From Atopsyche davidsoni (taxonomy: Eukaryota > Arthropoda > Insecta > Trichoptera > Hydrobiosidae): DNA of 64,000 bases. This document shows positions 50,741 through 62,530 of this stretch, one piece after another (the first letter of the stretch is position 1; every line of letters begins with the position of its first letter). The DNA is taken from NCBI GenBank assembly GCA_022113835.1, contig JAILWY010000012.1, positions 4,092,001 to 4,156,000 on the forward strand, in the 5' to 3' direction. Under the pieces are notes generated by a model, which saw only the letters and a program-made list of their open reading frames with translations, ran no database searches and was not told the DNA's origin. Both the position numbers and the translations under genes were made by a program.

Positions 50741-51140
50741 AAAAGCGAGTATGATGTAAATTCACGCCTCCAGAACCGGTAGAGTGTTATTTCCGTTTGT
50801 GTATTTTGATATTATCTCGGAGCTGTGTTTATTCTCCCGGAGGGTTGGGATAGCTCACCGCAGCGTAGGCGGGGGTTGGCCGCCACTGCACCGGCATATT
50901 TAGCCGCCGCCGGCGTGCCACTCTGGCAACACTTGCGGCTTCGGACACCGGATATCCTGTTACGGATTTTTCTCTCGGCGCAGCCTGCGACAGATGCCGG
51001 ATAAATCCGGCAGAGCCGCGGGTTGCCGCCCTCGCGTGCGCACTGATTGAATTATCGCGATGGACGTAATTTATCGCTGCCGGCTACGCCAAAATCGAAT
51101 TTTATTCCGTAATTTTGGGAGCACTCCATATTAGTAAAGT
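50741..51140. promoter_or_regulatory. GC-rich candidate regulatory block
   Basis: CpG-rich, chiefly 50815-51070, with GCCGCCGCCGGCGTGCC and CCGGATAAATCCGG (a 14-bp perfect palindrome, 50998-51011). It has no coding frame and no repeat partner in the window. Confidence 0.45.
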
Positions 51141-51389
51141 ATCTGAACTACGCTCCGAATGTTCAAGCTGTATACAAATTTCAGTAACGCTTTGTTGACA
51201 GTAAAATCTACCACGGCGCTGCAAATCATCTAAAAAATATTATTTCGATTGGGTAGGTCTTTTTCAAACTGAAACAACCTTTGAAACGCGAAAGCGTTCA
51301 AAAATCAAAAAGTTTATAATCTCCAGGCTATTTTGTTATTTCGAAATTTACGGTCAGTATAATTTAATATGTTCAGTTTTGAAATTCAA

Positions 51390-51825
51390 TATTTTTGACA
51401 GAGAGTACTTGGTGGAATTCCATTTTAATTCTGTTCTGTTCTGTTTGATAATGCCAACGTGAAAGGTTGGCGAAACCGGTCACTAATAAAAACGAAAATG
51501 TGGAAAATCACTTAAGTATTTTATTCAAAAATATGTTCAGTTTTGTTACTATTTTAGTCGATAGTGCACTTACTATATTCTCAAGTACTCCTGCCATTTC
51601 AGATTGCTGTTTTTTTTATAAAGCTTATTATTTGAGTATTCTCTCACACTGGATGACCCTGAAATTGGTAGAAAGGACTTATCATTGAAATACGATTAAG
51701 AAATTCAATATTTTTGATTTTCTGTCCGATAATGCCAACGTGAAAGATTGGCGAAACCGGTCATAAATAAAAACGAACATGTGGTAAATCACTCAAGTAT
51801 TTTACTCAAAAATATTGAAATATTA
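51390..51825 (+). repeat. Second hammerhead-like repeat family, two direct copies
   Basis: Each copy has AATTCAATATTTTTGA, then a spacer, then GATAATGCCAACGTGAAAG, TTGGCGAAACCGGTC, AATAAAAACGA, and an inverted TCAAAAATAT end. Copies span about 51390-51535 and 51690-51825. The core (TTGATAA, T, GCCAAC/GTTGGC, GAAAC, CG, GTC at 51445-51481; second copy 51726-51762 with CCGATAA) has the same order as the first family, including the extra T. Stem I pairing is not evident. An arms-only copy lies at 3763-3833. Confidence 0.8.
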
Positions 51826-52640
51826 TTAATGGCGTGATAAGATGGCAAGAATTACTGCCTAAGAATGAGTGTAATATATGCAGATATAATACGGGTATTG
51901 GAATGTTATGTAACGTTTTCTGTTCCTATTCCGAGTACATTGCTGCTATTTCACTTCAAAGCTTGTAATGGGAGACGAGAGGCATCGCACCTGAAACCGA
52001 GCTTATCACCCCAAGCACACACATACCTCAACCGATCAAATGACCTAGAAAGCCGTTCGCATAATCTAGCTGCATTACGTAGATTAGATTTTATTAAATA
52101 ATATTTTTTTTAATTAATATTTTTATCGGTTGTAAAATCACGCAAATAGAATGACATCAAGTTTATCTTTATCCGAAAAAAGAATAACTCCGCAGTTTTT
52201 TTTCATCAACTCGTCGGCCTCCTGACTCGTTGGTTTTTTTTACTAATAGCTGATTTTATAACATAAATGTATATTTCATACATTTATTAACAAGCACAAT
52301 AGTTAAAAATGGGACTGAAAAATAAAAAAGTTTTTAATAATTTAATGTAAATTTGTGCTCAATTTATATTCTAATGAAGCAAATAAATCACAAAGACCTT
52401 CCCCAATACAAAAGTAATATTCTTTGTCGCAACACAGTTTTGATCAAACTTCGATTACAGATCTATTAATTTTTACATTTTATCTTGGATGTTGAGTTAC
52501 GATAGGTTTTAAAGTTTTATTTTATTAAAAAATTACTTCAGTAGCCCATCCAAAACGCCCGATAATCAGTCAAATTCTGGAGCGTTCATGTATAGATTGC
52601 TTTATTGGGCTTAGTGAATTTATATATTCTGAGAGAATGC
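51826..52640. other. AT-rich non-coding sequence
   Basis: Nothing recognised. A slightly GC-richer patch lies at 51950-52080. Confidence 0.5.
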
Positions 52641-53935
52641 ACATGAGTATTAAAAGGCTTTGCCTTCGGGATCGAGTGATACTTGGCCCTGGACTGACAG
52701 CGTCACGCATCTTCGACTGCTGTGGACTGCGCTTATCCCTGTAATCTGTCTCCGGGAAGGGTCACCTAAACTATTACATATTTCTCAAATGCCCGGACGC
52801 AGTCCATCCCAAAACTTCGCTACTTTATATGGGTCCGAAGTTTTAACCCTAACACTGTTCATTTTTCATTTCCCCGTGCCATATTGGGATCCGTCTAAGA
52901 GATATCCCCGGAAAGAAAAGGTCGCTTATTTTTGTCAGGCTTAAAGGATAGACTTATATTTATGAATTCACATTTACTTTAAGACAATCCTCATCTCTCT
53001 TGGACCCTAATGAAATGCTCGCCGTTTTCTCATTTGCTTTTGATCGTTCTCTTGGAACTGGGTTATTGGATTTACACCGGGATTGGTTAAGGCTGTATAA
53101 CACATTTACATTTGGATTTCAGGTGTGCTGAAACATTTACTTCTGAACTTGACATGTCCATGGCTGTACATATAAAAATGCATATCAAGATACGTTTTCA
53201 CATTTTCTCATGTATATTTTATTTATCGGAGGAGAATATGTTTTATCGCTCATGCGTAATATGTTTGTAAACGTTTCGTATAAAAGCGTCTGAATGGAAT
53301 TTGTTTGCGCATTTAACATCTTGTCAGAGCTCGACTTCAATTGCCTTCGCGTTCGACTAAAGCTCCCGCCATTCACACGAGACAAGCTAACAATGTACCA
53401 CAAAAAGTCAACAAACCCCTTAATAAAAAAAAACCCTCGTCCATTAATCCAGTTTGAAACCGAACACATCATGCGAGCGTGTCGAGTTTTCAGCTTCGCG
53501 ATAAATTACTCTGGCGCTAACGCACTGTGAAATAAATTTCATTTTTTTTTAAAACGGCGTCGCAAATTACACCGCGAACTTTTGCAAACCTGCCACATTC
53601 ATTTCGGCCGAGAGTTATTGCAGATTTGTATAAACAATACAGTGATACAAGTCCACCTATGTGAGGCCGATATTTTAAGCGGTGCGTTTTTTCAAATGAA
53701 AAAGAGGGTCGGGTCACATTGTAGTGCGGAGCGCGTGCCTTATCGTTCTTTAATTTTCAGCTCGTGTTATTTCTGACTTTTCCCCGGTAATAAATTGACG
53801 GCTCGTAGGAACCCGTAAATATTTGAGCTCTCCTCAGCTCGGTACTCTTTTGTGTGGAATATTTATTGCTCTTTGATCGGCTCGGCGTTCTTGGTTTTTC
53901 GGGCTGACAAATCTGTCAATACTTTTTGGAACAAT
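52641..53935. other. Mixed-composition blocks
   Basis: Complex, CpG-containing sequence at 52650-52920 and 53280-53935. The open frames (94, 95, 78 and 66 codons on both strands) have no recognisable motif. These are candidate conserved non-coding blocks. Confidence 0.4.
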
Positions 53936-55332
53936 AAATCAATAAATCGACCCGCCATTACTCCGATTAAACCGAAGTCGGCTAATAGAGATAGATTGGG
54001 CACTTGTTGATTGGGTAAAATTTAAAAAAAAAAATTGATCATCAAATCTGGTAATTAATCTGATTCTGATAATGTTTTTTTTTATTTGTGATGTGTTTAA
54101 TTTCGTATATAACAAACTTAACATTGATTATTCTTAATTTTGGTTTTAAATTAGGTTTGAGGATCGAGTTTTTGATAAGTGTAGTAGGAACATGAGGCAA
54201 TTTTAAAGCACATACATATGCATGAGTAGAGCAGCTCGCTTACTAAGCCAACAGAAGCTCGAGTTTGTCACTAAAAGTAAACTTATAAAATTAAATTTTA
54301 CTTTATACAACATGTACCTATTAAACTCTTAATTTGCCAGAGTAAATAATTTCCATTAAATATTCAATAAATTTAAGCTGGAGAGACTCATTTAAAATTT
54401 ACGAAAAATAAATTTTTGCCGTTCAAAAATATTATTCAACAAAACAAAAATCCACTGAAAATCATTATTTAATATCCAATTACAGTAAACGACGTCTACT
54501 TAATAAAATTGACTACTGAAGTGTCACTTTCTCTCGCTTCGTCGGATCCTCTCGGCGATATAAGAAATTCAGCAGTACCTGAATTAAAACCCACTATTGA
54601 TAGCGGAGTTTCTCCTGAAAAATCGCGAAATTCGTCTAGAACTTTGACGCTCGGCAGCTTTGCGTAATATAATATAAAATATTGATTCTCGTTTTACAGC
54701 GTGTACCTCTGGATAAATTTTAATTCTGGAAGTTTCTGGGGCCATTAATCAACCATTTTCTCGCCGTGGGTTGTGTTGTAACCGTTTGTCCCGGAAGTTG
54801 GCACTAGCAGCCGGCGGACCTAATGACCGCCGCTGCAGGATCATTCGTTTTTTGCCTTTGATTAAATCCCGCTGAAGTTTTTAGCTCCCCGACCGAGATC
54901 GCTCAACGTCTGCCGGCCGAAAAATAACATGTTGTAAATGCATACGCCGTTATTATAAATTACACTTCTTGTTTAGATTATTGTACCTGAAATGCGAACT
55001 CAATCTAATCAATATAACTTTTTATCTTTAACAGTCAAAATGACTACTTTTGTGCAATATAGGTATAACGCATGTACATATACCGGAAATGAAGGATGAG
55101 GAGGTAACCACAATTATTAATAAACGCATTTATATGTTGTAAAAAATTCTATGAAATTGTGTCATTATATACATAATTGTTTTTCTAATTAATAAAAATT
55201 AAAAAGCAGTCAAAATGACTAGTGTTAAGTACATTTCAATTTGTTCAAATAATAATGCACGAGCTTTGCTTTATGTTCTTCTCTGGAAGTTGTTTGCAGT
55301 CTTTACATATATATTAAAACACACAAAATATT
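53936..55332. other. AT-rich sequence with a GC-rich block at 54520-54920
   Basis: The block at 54520-54920 includes GGCCATTAATCAACC, AGCAGCCGGCGGACCTAATG and ACCGCCGCTGCAGGATCATT, with homeodomain-like TAAT cores among GC-rich sequence. No coding frame is seen. Confidence 0.4.
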
Positions 55333-55556
55333 TTATTACTAATATGATTAGGCACATTAGTTCACACATAGAAGATGATTTAAAGGAATTCTCAGAAAAA
55401 TATCATCGTGATTTATGAGGGATTTGAACCCACATCCCCTGGCTTACATGGCCGGTGTACCGACCATTGTACTAACGAACCACATCCATTAATCGAGAAT
55501 TTTTAACAATCATATTCTACATATGAAGCAATGTGCCTAATCATATTAGTAATAAT
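55333..55556. mobile_element. Full-length tRNA-like inverted-repeat element
   Basis: About 224 bp with terminal inverted repeats TTATTACTAATATGATTAGG (left) and CCTAATCATATTAGTAATAA (right). Inside, on the minus strand, lies a 76-nt tRNA-like sequence (55408-55483). A degraded outer segment (AATAAACCCGTAA) follows on the right, as in the 7735 copy. This copy best shows the family structure: DNA-transposon-like ends around a tRNA-derived body. Confidence 0.85.
55408..55483 (-). tRNA. tRNA-Thr(TGT)-like pseudogene within the element
   Basis: Read on the minus strand it is 76 nt. The acceptor stem pairs GTGGTT with AATCAC (one G-T pair). It has an A-box-like TTAGTACAATGG, an anticodon stem GGC/GCC with loop CATGTAA (anticodon TGT, but A instead of T at position 33), and a T arm with GGTTCAAATCC. 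The T stem is imperfect (GTGGG against CCCTC). The general match is to tRNA-Thr. It is more likely a SINE-like promoter remnant than a working tRNA gene. Confidence 0.6.
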
Positions 55557-55864
55557 ATAATAAACCCGTAAAAGGATTGACGTTCAATCCAAAAAATAGA
55601 CATTAAAAATATTTTTTTAGGGTTGCTATAAATCAATGGTAAATAAGATTACTCACTGACCTACAAGTCTTTTGTTGGATTTCAAGTGAACAGATTTTTT
55701 ATTTTGTCTCCATGCTCAAAAAGATAAAAAATTCTTTGAAAGAAAAACTAAATAAAGATATATTATTGATTTTTGTGAAGACCGTCTCACAGGAAGTACG
55801 ATTTTGCCTATACGGGTTTTTTTTATTGATTGATAATGATTAAGTACATTTTTTCAAATATTGA

Positions 55865-55985
55865 AAAATGATTAAAGAAACTCTCAGAAAAATATAATCG
55901 TGATTTGTGTGGAATTCGAACTCACAAGCTTACATGGCCGGTGTATTACCAATTATACCAACGAATCACAAGAATTTTTTTCAAT
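55865..55985. mobile_element. Degenerate copy of the tRNA-like element
   Basis: ATTAAAGAAACTCTCAGAAA, then TCGTGATTTGTGTGG, then TTACATGGCCGGTGTATTAC and CGAATCACA, are recognisable. The B-box region is mutated (GAATTCGAACTC), and the terminal repeats are lost or diverged. Confidence 0.7.
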
Positions 55986-56089
55986 CATATCCTATAAGTG
56001 AAACAACGTACTTATTATTTCACTAAATAAAGCTTGAAAAACTAGCCAGGTATTTGCATTACCCACATTCAATTTAATTTAAATAAACT

Positions 56090-56540
56090 TCATACACGAT
56101 CGTTATTTTTAATAATAAAAATGAAATCTATCGCACGAAACCCGGATATAAAATAACGAGGCCGTTCACCCAATTTCAAATTGTCCTTCGCATTTATCCG
56201 CCTCTGATTTACAAGAGGACGTTTGTTCCTGGTGAGAAAAGGGATTCCGCCCTCGTGATAAACAGTCCAGGCTGTACCCACGGGGGCACGGGCGGTCGCA
56301 GCAAGGCCGCCCTAACTCGCCGCCCTCCGCCCTAACAGCCATGTCCTGAAAAACCCACGTTTTTTTTCGAATAAACGCTGTAAAATAACAATCCGAGGGT
56401 CAAGGAAATGGTAAACATGGCGCTACTCTACAGGCAATATCCATAAAATACTCCGAAACGAGTTCTTTATCATAATTTACGCGCTGTTTGTGTCGCGGAT
56501 ATTACTGAATATTAAATCACACGACGTCGTTTGTGCGCTG
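56090..56540. other. GC-richer block
   Basis: CpG-rich at 56260-56340, moderately complex around it. The 63-codon minus-strand frame at 56090-56281 has no known motif. Confidence 0.4.
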
Positions 56541-59500
56541 CAAATTGAATCGTGGCATGGTGACAAACCTTATGTCTGAAAAAAATATTTATTAGATTTA
56601 AGTTAATTGGTTACGCGAAAGCTCTAATATATTAAAATAATTTTGTGGAGCGTGTAAACTCTTGTTTTGAAATTGGTATAAACTTATTTACAAAAACTCA
56701 ACCGCTGAATGTTGAGAGTAATTACAAAAAAAACAAGCTTTCAAGTATTCTACCTGATATTATGTTTTATTAAAGTATCCGGGAGTAAGTTTATTTCAAC
56801 TTTATTTAATAAAAACTTTGTTGAATCCTCCCTTTTTTTGCGAAAACTAAAATGCGAAGTGCTTCCTGTTTGAAGTTCTTGTAATATAAATAACCAACCA
56901 TTGCTGTTCCTTCAGTATGTCAAAAAGATTCCCTCAACGCTGTAAGATATTCACTTTTTGTTTCTTTTTGGGGCGTTTGCTGAGAACTTCATAATCTTAA
57001 AAAATATAACCTTTTTGCTTCATTCCTGGCACGTGCCAACTATTAACTTGTTTAGAAAGCTTAAGGTGATTGATGTTATGTATTTCTCCTGATTAAATTT
57101 TCTTTGAGAAAGAGTTCGTAAAGGACAGATTTTATCATCACCTTTGACCCTTTTATTAATTAAATTCTACTGAAAGAATTCACTTATCATAAAACAATTA
57201 CTATTCTCTCATTCTTTTCAATCTGGCAGTAAATCAGACGTATAATAAACAACGGAAGTTAACGGGGATTGTTCTTTGACATGAAGAAAAACCAATTAGT
57301 GACAATTGATATTGTGCTAGTATCAAATATAAGGCCCTGCTAATTTTTCAGGCTGGGAATTTTGCCGGTTCGCATTAGCACGACAACTAATGCAGCCTTG
57401 CGGTAATATTGGCAATCAATCATCGGGGATTCGATTGTTGCGAGAGTGGGGTAGGTCGACTGAATCAGCCCCGAGTCTGTGTAAACATCATTTACCTCGA
57501 TAAATCACGCAGTAACTTCATTACGAGTCCAAGTATCGCTCGTTTAAATTGCGCCCCTGAAAAAGTAAATAAATTTATTGGAGCTTACGCTCGTATTTTT
57601 AAAAGTAAATTGTGTTGATAGTCTCTTGTGCATTCCCGGTTTAATTTAGCTGTATTTTGTTTTTCAATTTGTGTATTAAACAATTTTTTTAATTAAGTAA
57701 CATGTTTTTAATCTGCTATATTTTAAGCCCATGAACGTCCTTACAAACACGTTAAAAAGCAACTTCTAACAAATAATACACTGACTCCTTACCATTGCCA
57801 AAAAAGAAAAGATAAACATAAGATTGATTATAAATAAAAATAGTTGCTATAATGAAAGGTTGCAATTTAAAATTTAAATATTAATTTCAGTCACAACAGT
57901 TTGTGTTGCCGATTGAAACTACTTTGATTATTTGTATTCAACCATTATTTCACAAAAGATGACGTACTTCCACAAACGTTTTTAATACAAATAAATAACA
58001 TTTATTATTTCCCAGCTTTTTCTGAAGTGGCAGTGAAATTAAATGTATGTTAAATGAAATATGATTTACAAAATTAAATGTAGCTTGCATTGTTTGAGCA
58101 TTTTTTTGGGCATTCTGTAGCACTACAGCTCCATAGATATTCACTTTAGAATGTCACATTTACAGGTTTTTTCACTTAGCGCTGCTGAAAGTTTTTCAAT
58201 CGAAAGTTTTCCTGCCTAAAAATATACATGAAGCTTCTAACTTTTGCTCATCCTGAATCAGAACAGGATAGGATGATATTATTCTCTTTGTGTGTGGCTC
58301 GCTTTTCACATTGAAACGAGTCGTCTTCCTCGTACCCGAGCTCTTTCTACTAATTTTATTTATACTGTTTACGTTAATTTATTAAATCAAGAGAGAATTT
58401 TATTACTAAACAGAAATCCATTAATCTTTCCAGTTTGGTAATTATTTTTTTCTTTTAATTCATCTTCGTTGAAAACAAATTCCTGTAGTTTTTCCGTGTT
58501 TTATTTTTTTCTTGTGAATGCCTTGTGTCTAAAAAGAGGGTCTTCGAGGGCCAGGATAGTCAGTCAGCATCTCTTGCTTTATCGCTGGTAGTATTACATA
58601 TAATCGCTTCCTGCCATTACCATAAGTGTTGTTTATCCCGTTTTTTAGATGATACCCTTTTTTACCTGAATTGTCATTATTTCGCAATATTTTTTTTTTC
58701 TAATAAATATACTGAAATCATCTTACAGATACAACAGTGTGTATTCATTTTTTTTATTTTACATTATTAAAGTATTTCTTCGTGACATTTACTTGACCGT
58801 AATTTTTTGTTTTAGAAATATCAAAAGAATTTTCTCATTTATCGAAAGGAAACTTTTATCAAAGACAAAGAAATGTCATTAATTCAACAAAGGGACGAAA
58901 CTTTCTCTTCGTCGTGATTTACCTAATTTAATAAATGCGATGTTTAAATGTCTAATTTTTCATTTATGTTTAAACAAAATTATTCTTTGTGACAATTTTT
59001 GTCCTCTATATAGTGGGCTGAAAATCATTGAAAAGTTGAGTATCGGAAATCTCTAACAAGAACGGTGTTACTAACACTATTATCTCATAATTTATAAACA
59101 TAAGCTAAAAGTTTCAGGAATTACTCGTAACATGATAAAACTTCACATTTTCTGTAAACAACTCTACACAATTACTTTTCAGTTTCCTAGGACTCGTTTC
59201 GTGATTTTATTTAAGACTTCAAAAACAATGTTCTAATTAATCGAGGCATTATATTGCAAAGAAAAAACTTATTGTTTCCTTTTATGCATTTTTCTTCTTT
59301 TCTGCAGAATTTTTTAATAATGCATCGATTGACTACTTCTGTAATATTTAAATTCTTTTTTATTTTTTATTTGTATGCCATATTTTGGTACATCTGAATT
59401 CAAAATATTATTTCATAAATGACATAAGAATCTATAAATGCAGTAAAGAAACGAATGACCAGTATAATTGTTATTCATTATTTTATAATGTTTTTATTTT

Positions 59501-60050
59501 ATTTTGTAATTTGAGTAAGTTGTAAGTGTAAGTTGAGGGTAATTATAAAACATTATTTAGTGCGTAACTTTTATTTATAGTGGTTAAAATTCAATATTTT
59601 CCATTAGGTACAATATTTTCTTCTTTTCGTGTTGTCAATAGAAAAGTTTAGCTTTTCAAAGTGACTTAAAAGAGCGAGAGGGTAAATGTAATAAATACTT
59701 TCACCTTATCTTTTATTTTCTTTGGGAATAATTTTGCAAACACCGCGCAATTTCCTGATTAAAATCTTAATTTAAACTTATCTAATTAACACTACAAAAA
59801 ACAAGGTATATTTTACGCATCGCCCAAGATCTTTATTGCTTATTCTGAATAAAAAATATATATATCAAGAAAACGAATATTCTTACGTACATACAAATAA
59901 AGTGAGAGTGAGAATTATAATCAATAGCTTTATTGTTGTTTCAAGTAGGAAACAATTTGTAGAATGATTTCTTGGCAATAGTAGGCCGGAGTATAATCAA
60001 ATCTGAGAACCTTACAAACATAGCTCATAGGCCGCAATTACTGCATACAT
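56541..60050. other. AT-rich expanse with a small block at 57340-57560
   Basis: The 57340-57560 block contains TTCGCATTAGCACGAC, AACTAATGCAGCC and GGCAATCAATCATCGGGG, a cluster of homeodomain-like cores. The rest is AT-rich and featureless, with random frames. Confidence 0.45.
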
Positions 60051-60156
60051 TTTAACTTTCAATACAGCGGAAGCTCGGTTCATCTAATTTCAAGTATTTC
60101 CGGCACCCGATCGGATTGCTTCCGCTTTTTCCGTGACTTCATCGTGTAAATATACT

Positions 60157-60373
60157 CTCTAGGGCAGGGGTCCCCAACCTTTTTGCACCCAAGTGCACAT
60201 GCTTGAATGCCGGTCGGGCGGCGGGCACAATTTATTTCTGTTTGGTTACTCATAACATTTTATTGTAAACTTAAATATTTTTTATCGTGGTCGCACAGCG
60301 GCGGGCACACGTAAAACGGTCGGCGGGCGCCATGGTGCTCGCGGACATAGGGTTGGGGACCACTGCTCTGGGG
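60157..60373. mobile_element. hAT-type MITE with 8-bp target duplication
   Basis: The element spans 60165-60365 (201 bp). The ends are CAGGGGTCCCCAACC and GGTTGGGGACCACTG, inverted relative to each other with one mismatch. The flanking 8-mers CTCTAGGG (60157-60164) and CTCTGGGG (60366-60373) differ at one base and fit the hAT 8-bp duplication. Sub-terminal GGTCGGGCGGCGGGCAC and GGTCGGCGGGCGCC are GC-rich around an AT-rich middle. No transposase is encoded. Confidence 0.88.
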
Positions 60374-60560
60374 GGTAGTGCTCCCCATACACGCGGGGCG
60401 GCACACTTACGCAAACATTCGAGAGGCTGTCGTTTATATTGCCGCGGCTTTATGGCATGGTAAATCGCGTCAGATCGTCCGTTATCGAAGGGGTCATCGC
60501 CGTTTTCGTGCCGTTAAGTTTTATTCTTCCGGATAGCCTTCTCGGCGATAGCGATGAGTA
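60374..60560. other. GC-richer sequence flanking the hAT MITE
   Basis: Together with 60050-60156 this forms a moderately CpG-rich host block into which the MITE inserted. Confidence 0.4.
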
Positions 60561-62229
60561 TATTTATATTTTATTCGTGTTTTAGCATATTTTTAACACC
60601 GCTGCTTTGCTGGAAACAGTAAGGAACTTTTCGCAGTTTTTATTTTATTATCTTCCACCAAAAAGCGGAAGCACCGCGATATTTCCTAACATAATTTTTT
60701 TTTTAATCAAGTTCAAATTTATATGCAAAATGACGAATATTATATTTGCTATTAGCAAAGCTGCGACTGTTAAACTCCCGATTCAATCATCAGCATTTTT
60801 CCCGATTCGATAATTATTCTTATCGATTCACGTGCAAAAACACATTACACATAATTTACTCAAAGTTATCTTTGAGTTCGAGAAATTTTAATTATCAAAA
60901 AATTAATCATTTTGTTACAATAGATTTCATATTTTTTAGACATTGGGTTACACGTTACAGCACTCGACGTGCAAGTAATAGTTGAATGAAATCAAAGTAC
61001 CATATTCTTCATGTCTGATTTTTAAAGCGAAGTATTTTAGGCAACAAAATACTTGGGCCACATACTCTATTATATTCTATCGTATTCATCAAATAAACAA
61101 GTATTTCGTAAGTAAGGGCAGGGCGTATTTCGAAAATGCAGATCTCACAGTGCTCGGGTCCCTTTCAAGTATATGAGCAGAATTCCTTTCAAATAGCCTG
61201 ACGTCGAGCGTGTAATCCGCCGTGAGTGTTTGCCGAGGATGCACTTTATATAACTGAGTCGGGAACAAGATGCTCTTTTAAACCGAATTATTTTCACCCG
61301 TGCCTGCCTTTAACTTGTTTACTCACGGAGAAAATTGTAAAGGGAAATAAACGAGAACCACCTCCGTCTGTGGCTCTTGTGTGAAGGCTGTGAGGGTGCA
61401 GGTTTAATTACACTTTTATCACGCGCAGTTATATCATTAGTAAATAAAAGTTGAGCTTGAAAGAGCTGAAAAGTGCTGCGTTCTTGATCTTATGTTTTAT
61501 GAACACAAAATCTGGAAAGATATTTTTTATTTATTTATTTTTTCATCTCAATATTTTAACCCCAAAAGTGAAAATTTACATTTCTTATTCGATGATGAAA
61601 GAGTAGATAATTTATTAAAAAAATTTAAACTACTAATTTGAAAAAAAATTACAATTATTTCAACAATTACAAAATATGTAATATTTATAATAGAAAAGAC
61701 TTAACATTTCACAAAACACAGTATCTTTTTTTATATTGAACTAAATGCTTTTTTTATATTCATATAAACATTTTAAAATCAAATCACTTATCGTAGTCAT
61801 AAATATAAAACCAAAGTCAACACCACTCATTTCCAGCGATGTTATATATAAAACTTAGCATTTTATATATTTTGGTAACACAAATATTACGAAATTCTCA
61901 ATTAAAAGTTAACGACGCAATAATGTGTCTATGTTTTAATTAGCACCATGATGGCGACTCAGAAGCATACATTTAGCATTTCAACATTTTTTCCAATGTC
62001 AGTAGTTTGTATAAAAAGTTTACATATTTTTTTCCAAGTCAATTTTACGCTAATACTGTTGAAGAAATGTATTTCGGATAGTTTATTCCTTTTGAAATAT
62101 ACGTTAAACACATTCATATATTATTAGCGACATTGCAAGTAAGTTACGTAATCCTTTGACCTTTACGCACAGGTTCAAAAAGGATCAAACGGTATTCAAG
62201 AGAAGCTGAATAATTTCTCCGATATCATT
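60561..62229. other. AT-rich expanse with a block at 61120-61420
   Basis: No gene is recognised. Three short + frames at 60607-61176 have no known motifs. Confidence 0.5.
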
Positions 62230-62530
62230 AAATAATAAGATTTCGATAGCAGTTGGCCGGACGCGCCCCATAATATTCCCAGGCGGATGCTACAGGAACT
62301 GTAACCAGCCCATTTTCCGGACCATTACCTGTGATTGCAATATCATCGGAAATGGGTACATGGCCGGGGCTTGTTAGGCGATAAACGGATTTCCTTCCGA
62401 GGCACACAGCCTCCAGTAGGCCCCGTCCTGCTATCTATCCAGCTGTAATAAAAACCATTTGTTATAATAATTTATCAGCACCCTGTTCGCCACTACTTCA
62501 ATGGGCAATATATTATGTCAGTGCACCTGT
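62230..62530. promoter_or_regulatory. GC-richer candidate conserved element
   Basis: Complex sequence without repeats, including GTTGGCCGGACGCGCCCC, ATTACCTGTGATTGCAATAT and CATGGCCGGGGCTTGTTAGG. It has no open frame worth calling. It is one of the clearest island-like blocks in the right part of the window. Confidence 0.4.
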
